From: Aquificaceae bacterium
GTDB lineage: Bacteria > Aquificota > Aquificia > Aquificales > Aquificaceae
Assembly (NCBI GenBank): GCA_027014185.1
Contig: JALWEK010000172.1
Location: 16,450-26,261 of the forward strand
Direction: 5' to 3'
DNA length: 9,812 nt
Within the stretch, counting starts at the first letter, position 1; every line of letters begins with the position of its first letter. Under the pieces are notes generated by a model. The model saw nothing but the letters and a program-made list of their open reading frames with translations, ran no database searches and was not told where the DNA came from. Below, in pieces: positions 6,462 to 9,812 of this stretch. A program made the position numbers and the translations under genes.

Positions 6462-7215
6462 GGACAACAGCCTCAGGATCATAGAGGAGCTCAAGCTAAG
6501 GCAGGGAGATACCTGGCGTGTCCTGAAGATAATGAGCGAGTTCGTTCAGGGGTTCGACGAACTTGCGAACGTGGGCCCTGCGGTAACCTTTTTCGGAAGC
6601 TCGAGGGCCAAGGAGCAGGACAAGTACTACAGGCTCGCTGACGAGACCGCCTTCAACCTGGGAAAGCTCGGTTACGCCATAATAACAGGGGGAGGTCCCG
6701 GGATAATGGAGGCGGCCAACAGAGGGGCCCACGACAGCGGAACACTCTCGGTAGGGCTCAACATAGAGATACCGACCGAGCAGCATCCAAACAAGTACCA
6801 GAACCTATCTCTGAAGTTCGATTACTTCTTCGTAAGGAAGGTTATGCTGCTCAAATACTCACTCGCCTACGTTATCTTCCCCGGGGGATTCGGGACCTTC
6901 GACGAGCTCTTCGAGGCGCTCACTCTGATACAGACCGGAAAGAGTTACAAGTTTCCCCTAATCCTGTTCGGAAGCGAGTTCTGGTCTCCGTTACTGGACT
7001 ACATGAGGAAGGTTATGGTCACTGCGGGAACGATAAGCGAGAAGGACGTAGGTTTGATGAGCCTGGTGGACAACCCCCAGGAGGTTATAGACCTCGTTTA
7101 CGAGCGCAGCAGGGAGAAGTACCACTTTCTAGAGGAATACTACGGGGAGGAGACGAGCTTTATGGAGAAGCTCAGGAGGATACTTAAAAACCATGAGGCT
7201 CTTGCACATAGCTGA
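6454..7215 (+). CDS. LOG-family Rossmann nucleotide-binding protein (putative nucleoside 5'-monophosphate phosphoribohydrolase)
   Basis: A 253-residue cytoplasmic protein of the TIGR00730/lysine-decarboxylase-like family. Diagnostic motifs are FFGSSR (46-51), GGGPGIMEAANRGA (79-92), FFVRKVMLL (125-133) and PGGFGTFDE (143-151), the last being the PGGxGTxxE catalytic signature. Biochemically studied relatives remove the base from AMP-like nucleotides (cytokinin activation in plants, PpnN in E. coli); the older label lysine decarboxylase is not supported. With about 40 residues before the Rossmann core it is longer than the shortest LOG enzymes but much shorter than PpnN. ATG 6454 has AAGGA (6444-6448) five bases upstream and overlaps the preceding peptide gene by eight bases. 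Its own end overlaps sbcD by 23 bases. A role in nucleotide salvage or stress control is plausible, not shown. Confidence 0.88.
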   Translation: MSKDNSLRIIEELKLRQGDTWRVLKIMSEFVQGFDELANVGPAVTFFGSSRAKEQDKYYRLADETAFNLGKLGYAIITGGGPGIMEAANRGAHDSGTLSVGLNIEIPTEQHPNKYQNLSLKFDYFFVRKVMLLKYSLAYVIFPGGFGTFDELFEALTLIQTGKSYKFPLILFGSEFWSPLLDYMRKVMVTAGTISEKDVGLMSLVDNPQEVIDLVYERSREKYHFLEEYYGEETSFMEKLRRILKNHEALAHS

Positions 7216-8314
7216 TCTTCACGCCGGGAAGACACTGGGAAAGGTGAGCAGGAACCCGGACCTGTCCCACGCCCTCGATCAGGTCGTTCAGTTCGCAAGG
7301 GAGAACTCACCCGATCTCGTTCTCGTGGCGGGAGACGTTTTCGACAAGGCCAACCCCGACAACGAGTCGAAGGAGCTCGTATTCGACTTCTTCCTGCGGC
7401 TCAAGGACCTTGGTATAGAGGTTGTGGTGATCGCAGGCAACCACGACAGCTACGACTTCATGAAGAGTATCAAAAAACTTTCAAAGCTCGCGAACGTCCA
7501 CATATATGACAGACCTAGCAGGGAGGAATGTATATATCAGATGGGGGAGCTAAAGATCGCCTGCCTTCCTTACCCCTCGGAGAGGGTGATAACCTCCGCT
7601 TCCGAAGACTCCAAGAGGAGCTACGCCGATCTCGTTTCCCGGTTCATAAACTACCTCGCCAAGAGGGTGGAGGACTCGAGGTACAGGATACTCCTCGCCC
7701 ATCTCTTCATAGCCGGCTCGAAGTACACCAGGACCGAGAAGGAGGCGACCATAACGCAGCACTACGCGGTCCAGCCGGCTAGCCTTACCGACTCCTTCGA
7801 TTACGTCGCTCTCGGTCACGTCCACAGGTACCAGAGGATAGAGAACGCACCGACCTACGCCTACTACACTGGTTCCCTCTACCAGCTGGACTTCTCCGAG
7901 GCGGGAAGCGACAAGTTTTTCAACCTCGTTATCCTCGAGGAGGGTACTCCTAAGGTAGAAAGTATCAGGCTGGATCTCAAGAACCCTCTCAGCGTATTCG
8001 ATATGAAACAGGGCGAAGCCCTGAGCAGACTGGAGGAGCTCAAGTCCGAGGATGGGTATCTCAAGCTCTTCATCAGGGTGGAGGACAGGGCAAAGCTGCC
8101 TATCCTGGTGGACAGACTCCGGGAGGAGCTGGGGGACAAGCTCATCAAGATAGAGCTGGTAACCGATCAGACCAGGCCCGTTGCGGACCTGGAGCTGTCT
8201 TCTAGGTTAAATCCTCTTGATCTGTACAGGGAGTACTATAGGGCTGCGTACAGCAAAGAGCTTCCCCAGGATCTGGAGATGAAGTTCTTAGAGCTCCTGA
8301 AGAGGGCAGAGTAG
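7193..8314 (+). CDS. sbcD: SbcD/Mre11-type DNA double-strand-break nuclease subunit
   Basis: This is the nuclease half of the SbcCD (Rad50-Mre11) complex, which processes DNA ends, hairpins and protein-blocked breaks. The calcineurin-like phosphoesterase domain carries all metal-ligand motifs: D8 and H10 (IADLHAGK), D48 (GDVFD), N83-H84-D85 (GNHD), H170 (LLAHLF), and H209 and H211 (GHVH). The conserved GSLYQLDFSE (227-236) follows, then a C-terminal capping domain; 373 residues is normal. The start is fixed by the phosphodiesterase strand MRLLHIADLH. It lies 23 bases inside the LOG gene, with AGGAGG (7174-7179) 13 bases upstream, a longer spacing than usual, which suggests coupling to LOG translation. 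The ATPase partner gene sbcC/rad50, often adjacent, is not in the window. The clamp gene dnaN sits two genes upstream in the same apparent operon. Confidence 0.93.
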   Translation: MRLLHIADLHAGKTLGKVSRNPDLSHALDQVVQFARENSPDLVLVAGDVFDKANPDNESKELVFDFFLRLKDLGIEVVVIAGNHDSYDFMKSIKKLSKLANVHIYDRPSREECIYQMGELKIACLPYPSERVITSASEDSKRSYADLVSRFINYLAKRVEDSRYRILLAHLFIAGSKYTRTEKEATITQHYAVQPASLTDSFDYVALGHVHRYQRIENAPTYAYYTGSLYQLDFSEAGSDKFFNLVILEEGTPKVESIRLDLKNPLSVFDMKQGEALSRLEELKSEDGYLKLFIRVEDRAKLPILVDRLREELGDKLIKIELVTDQTRPVADLELSSRLNPLDLYREYYRAAYSKELPQDLEMKFLELLKRAE

Positions 8315-8318
8315 CGGT

Positions 8319-8324
8319 TATAAT
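8319..8324 (+). promoter_or_regulatory. Candidate -10 box of the FAD-protein gene (leaderless arrangement)
   Basis: A perfect TATAAT lies in the 18-base gap after sbcD and ends eight bases before ATG 8333. There is no Shine-Dalgarno between it and the ATG. The -35 region lies within the end of sbcD and shows no good TTGACA match at 16-18 bases, so the promoter would be weak or need another contact. Confidence 0.45.
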
Positions 8325-8332
8325 TATTCCAG

Positions 8333-8941
8333 ATGAGATACGACGTCGTAATAATCGGCGGAGGAGCTTCCGGGCTATCCTGTGCCCTCACCCTAGCCTC
8401 GGCCCAGGGAAGAGGATGGGAGTGGGCAGAGAACAGAAGGTATCTGGTCTTAGACACCGGAAGATCGGATATGAACAGGGCCCTCTTCAAGAACGTCCCG
8501 GGTGTGCCAACAGGGACGCTCGGAACGGAGCTCATAGACAGGATAAAGGAGCAGATAAAGGGTTTCGGGGGGGTAGATTTCGTGGAGGAAAGAGCCACCA
8601 AGGTTGAGGGAAGTAAGGGTAGCTTCAGGGTCTATACCGAGGGAGGTAAGATCTACGAGTCCGAATACGTGGTCCTTGCGAGCGGATTCCACAGGTTCGA
8701 TATAGAGTGCGAAGGGGTAAAGGTAGTGGATAACCCAAAATCTCCCAAGCCGGGGAGGGTGATGGTGGAGCACTACGGGGACTACAAAGTTCGGGAGGGT
8801 CTTTACGTCGCCGGGCTCCTTGCAGGGGTTAGCTCCATGTTCACAGCTGCCGCGGGGAGCGGGGTCCAGGTTGCGATAAACATCCTCTCAGAGTGGGCAG
8901 GAAAACCGGTGGTAATCCACGACGTCCCGGAGGAGAGTTGA
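8333..8941 (+). CDS. Minimal FAD-binding oxidoreductase-like protein (thioredoxin-reductase fold fragment family)
   Basis: A 202-residue protein. Its N-terminus is a dinucleotide-binding beta-alpha-beta unit, VVIIGGGASGLSCA (5-18). Further FAD-type elements are VVLASGFHRF (113-122) and GLYVAGLLAG (156-165). These resemble the FAD-binding half of thioredoxin-reductase-like proteins, but full members have about 310 residues. Here the NAD(P)-binding domain and the CxxC redox pair are absent; only two cysteines, C17 and C126, are present. In the second motif the aspartate usual in GxxAAGD (which contacts FAD) is replaced by Leu. It could therefore be a flavin-binding enzyme that gets electrons from elsewhere, or a non-catalytic derivative. 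The ends look intact, with no frameshift remnant downstream. ATG 8333 has no Shine-Dalgarno but a TATAAT just upstream. The TGA stop overlaps the TTG start of the next gene. Confidence 0.78.
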   Translation: MRYDVVIIGGGASGLSCALTLASAQGRGWEWAENRRYLVLDTGRSDMNRALFKNVPGVPTGTLGTELIDRIKEQIKGFGGVDFVEERATKVEGSKGSFRVYTEGGKIYESEYVVLASGFHRFDIECEGVKVVDNPKSPKPGRVMVEHYGDYKVREGLYVAGLLAGVSSMFTAAAGSGVQVAINILSEWAGKPVVIHDVPEES

Positions 8942-9801
8942 AGAGATACCTCCTTCCCACGCTCGTATCCCTTATATTCCTTTCTTTCCTCCTCTATCTC
9001 GTGCCCATCGAAGAACTTGTAAGTAGTCTTAAAGGAATAAAACCAGCCGACCTGGTTCTCGCCTTCTGTCTTTATACTCTGAGTCAGGTAACGAGGAGCC
9101 TTAGATGGAGGAAGATTCTGAAAGATCTCTCCTTGTGGGAGATATTCCTGATAAACTCCGCCAACATATTTCTGAACAACCTCCTGCCTGCGAGAACTGG
9201 AGAGCTGAGCTGGTTTTATTATGCAAAGAAGCACGGCGTAGATCTTAAAACCTCCACCTGGGCCTTCCTGATCGGAAGGGGATACGACCTCCTCGGGCTA
9301 ATTTCTCTGGTCCTATTTTCCTACCTGCACGTTAAGGATCCAGCGTCTGCCCTCGCTTCGCTACCTGTGCTCGGAATAATCTCTCTCCTATTGCGCCTGA
9401 TGAGGTCTTTCCTTCCCGAATGTGGGAAGCTTATGGATCTTAAGGACTTCCTCCGCAGGGAGTTTACGCCCCTTCTATCTGTATGGCTTCTCTCCCTCTC
9501 CTTTACGAGTTTTCTTCTAAAGGCTCTCTCCGTTTACGTTCTCTTTTCGGGGTTCGGCCTCTTTGAGTTCACCCTCGCCTTCGCGGGGGGAGAGCTTACA
9601 AGCGTCCTTCCCTTCCACGGCTTTATGGGATACGGGACCTACGAAACAGGTTTTCTGATTCCCATGAAGGTTATCGGAGCGGAGGTAAGAGACGCCCTCA
9701 AGGTTGGCTTTATAGTTCACAGCTTCCTGCTGATCTCTTCAGCTATCTGGGGCATCATCTCTATCGGATTTCTGCACACTCTTTCTCGTAAATCTCCCTG
9801 A
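8938..9801 (+). CDS. Integral membrane protein, UPF0104 / LPG-synthase transmembrane-domain (flippase-like) family
   Basis: A 287-residue polytopic protein, about the normal size of stand-alone family members. Hydrophobic segments lie near residues 5-23, 36-52, 67-84, 108-130, 140-156, 178-204, 205-226 and 254-278. Family marks are NNLLPARTGEL (80-90) and the Gly-rich LPFHGFMGYGTYE (224-236). Relatives include the lipid-flipping half of MprF and archaeal and bacterial proteins of unknown substrate; no aminoacyltransferase domain is attached, so lysyl-lipid synthesis is not indicated. The start is taken as TTG 8938, with GGAGG (8929-8933) upstream and a TTGA overlap with the FAD gene's stop, because it leaves TM1 at the N-terminus. 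A GTG at 8893 would add 15 hydrophilic residues read from inside the FAD gene and is less likely. Lipid or glycolipid translocation is inferred. Confidence 0.82.
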   Translation: MKRYLLPTLVSLIFLSFLLYLVPIEELVSSLKGIKPADLVLAFCLYTLSQVTRSLRWRKILKDLSLWEIFLINSANIFLNNLLPARTGELSWFYYAKKHGVDLKTSTWAFLIGRGYDLLGLISLVLFSYLHVKDPASALASLPVLGIISLLLRLMRSFLPECGKLMDLKDFLRREFTPLLSVWLLSLSFTSFLLKALSVYVLFSGFGLFEFTLAFAGGELTSVLPFHGFMGYGTYETGFLIPMKVIGAEVRDALKVGFIVHSFLLISSAIWGIISIGFLHTLSRKSP

Positions 9802-9812
9802 CCTTCCCCCTC

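Noticed and set aside
5913..6494. 193-codon minus-strand open frame across the dnaN end, the small peptide gene and the start of LOG.
   Set aside because: It is antisense to three plus-strand genes with SDs and consistent spacing. The translation is Leu/Ser/Arg-rich with no recognisable family. Only the length is notable.
7883..7894. QLDF in SbcD (residues 231-234) as a beta-clamp binding motif, given the linked dnaN.
   Set aside because: It is part of the GSLxxxDFSE segment conserved in the SbcD/Mre11 family and lies within the folded nuclease core, not in a flexible tail.
8893..8937. GTG start at 8893 for the membrane protein, adding 15 residues.
   Set aside because: The added Arg/Gly/Pro-rich residues come from within the FAD gene. 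TTG 8938 has an SD, the TTGA stop/start overlap, and places the first membrane helix at the N-terminus.

Overview
The window looks like ordinary chromosome of a thermophilic bacterium of the Aquificota, most likely the Aquificaceae. The grounds are protein-level resemblance, from memory, to the Aquifex set (clearest for the sliding clamp DnaN), heavy use of ATA for Ile and AGG for Arg, Lys/Glu-rich proteins, and very tight packing with overlapping genes. No database search was possible. No tRNA, rRNA, CRISPR array, insertion sequence or phage gene is visible. Every stretch over about 100 bases is coding.

Layout. Positions 1-2047 (minus strand) are the first 682 codons of gltB, glutamate synthase large chain, which runs off the left edge. 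A 99-base divergent region leads to a plus-strand pair: a MIP18/DUF59 iron-sulfur-assembly-type protein and a V4R-domain protein overlapping it by 13 bases. The V4R stop abuts, with no gap, the stop of the convergent minus-strand gene mtnB (methionine salvage). From a 58-base divergent region a small exported c-type cytochrome is read rightwards. It is followed by bioB (biotin synthase), which has its own promoter-like element and a strong Shine-Dalgarno (SD). Then come dnaN, a 67-residue basic exported peptide, a LOG-family nucleotide-binding protein and the nuclease SbcD/Mre11, the last three joined by very short gaps or overlaps. The window ends with a minimal FAD-binding protein and a UPF0104-type membrane protein whose TTG start overlaps the FAD gene's stop.

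Function. The genes are mainly housekeeping: nitrogen assimilation (gltB), Fe-S maturation (MIP18), biotin synthesis by an Fe-S radical-SAM enzyme (bioB), methionine salvage (mtnB, which recycles a by-product of SAM use), replication and repair (dnaN, sbcD), and electron transfer (cytochrome c). The tight dnaN-peptide-LOG-sbcD run is probably one transcript.

Most interesting signals. (1) Four genes at the start of transcription units (MIP18, mtnB, cytochrome c, FAD protein) have a TATAAT-like box ending only 6-8 bases before the ATG and no SD, whereas most other genes have a clear SD. This is the pattern expected of leaderless mRNAs. (2) A 7-bp perfect inverted repeat between bioB and dnaN would bury the dnaN SD in a hairpin, with a TAAAAT box in its loop. 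(3) The overlapping MIP18-V4R pair, the small basic exported peptide beside dnaN, and the FAD-protein/membrane-protein pair are functionally uncharacterised couplings. I see no clear multi-gene defence or mobile system.
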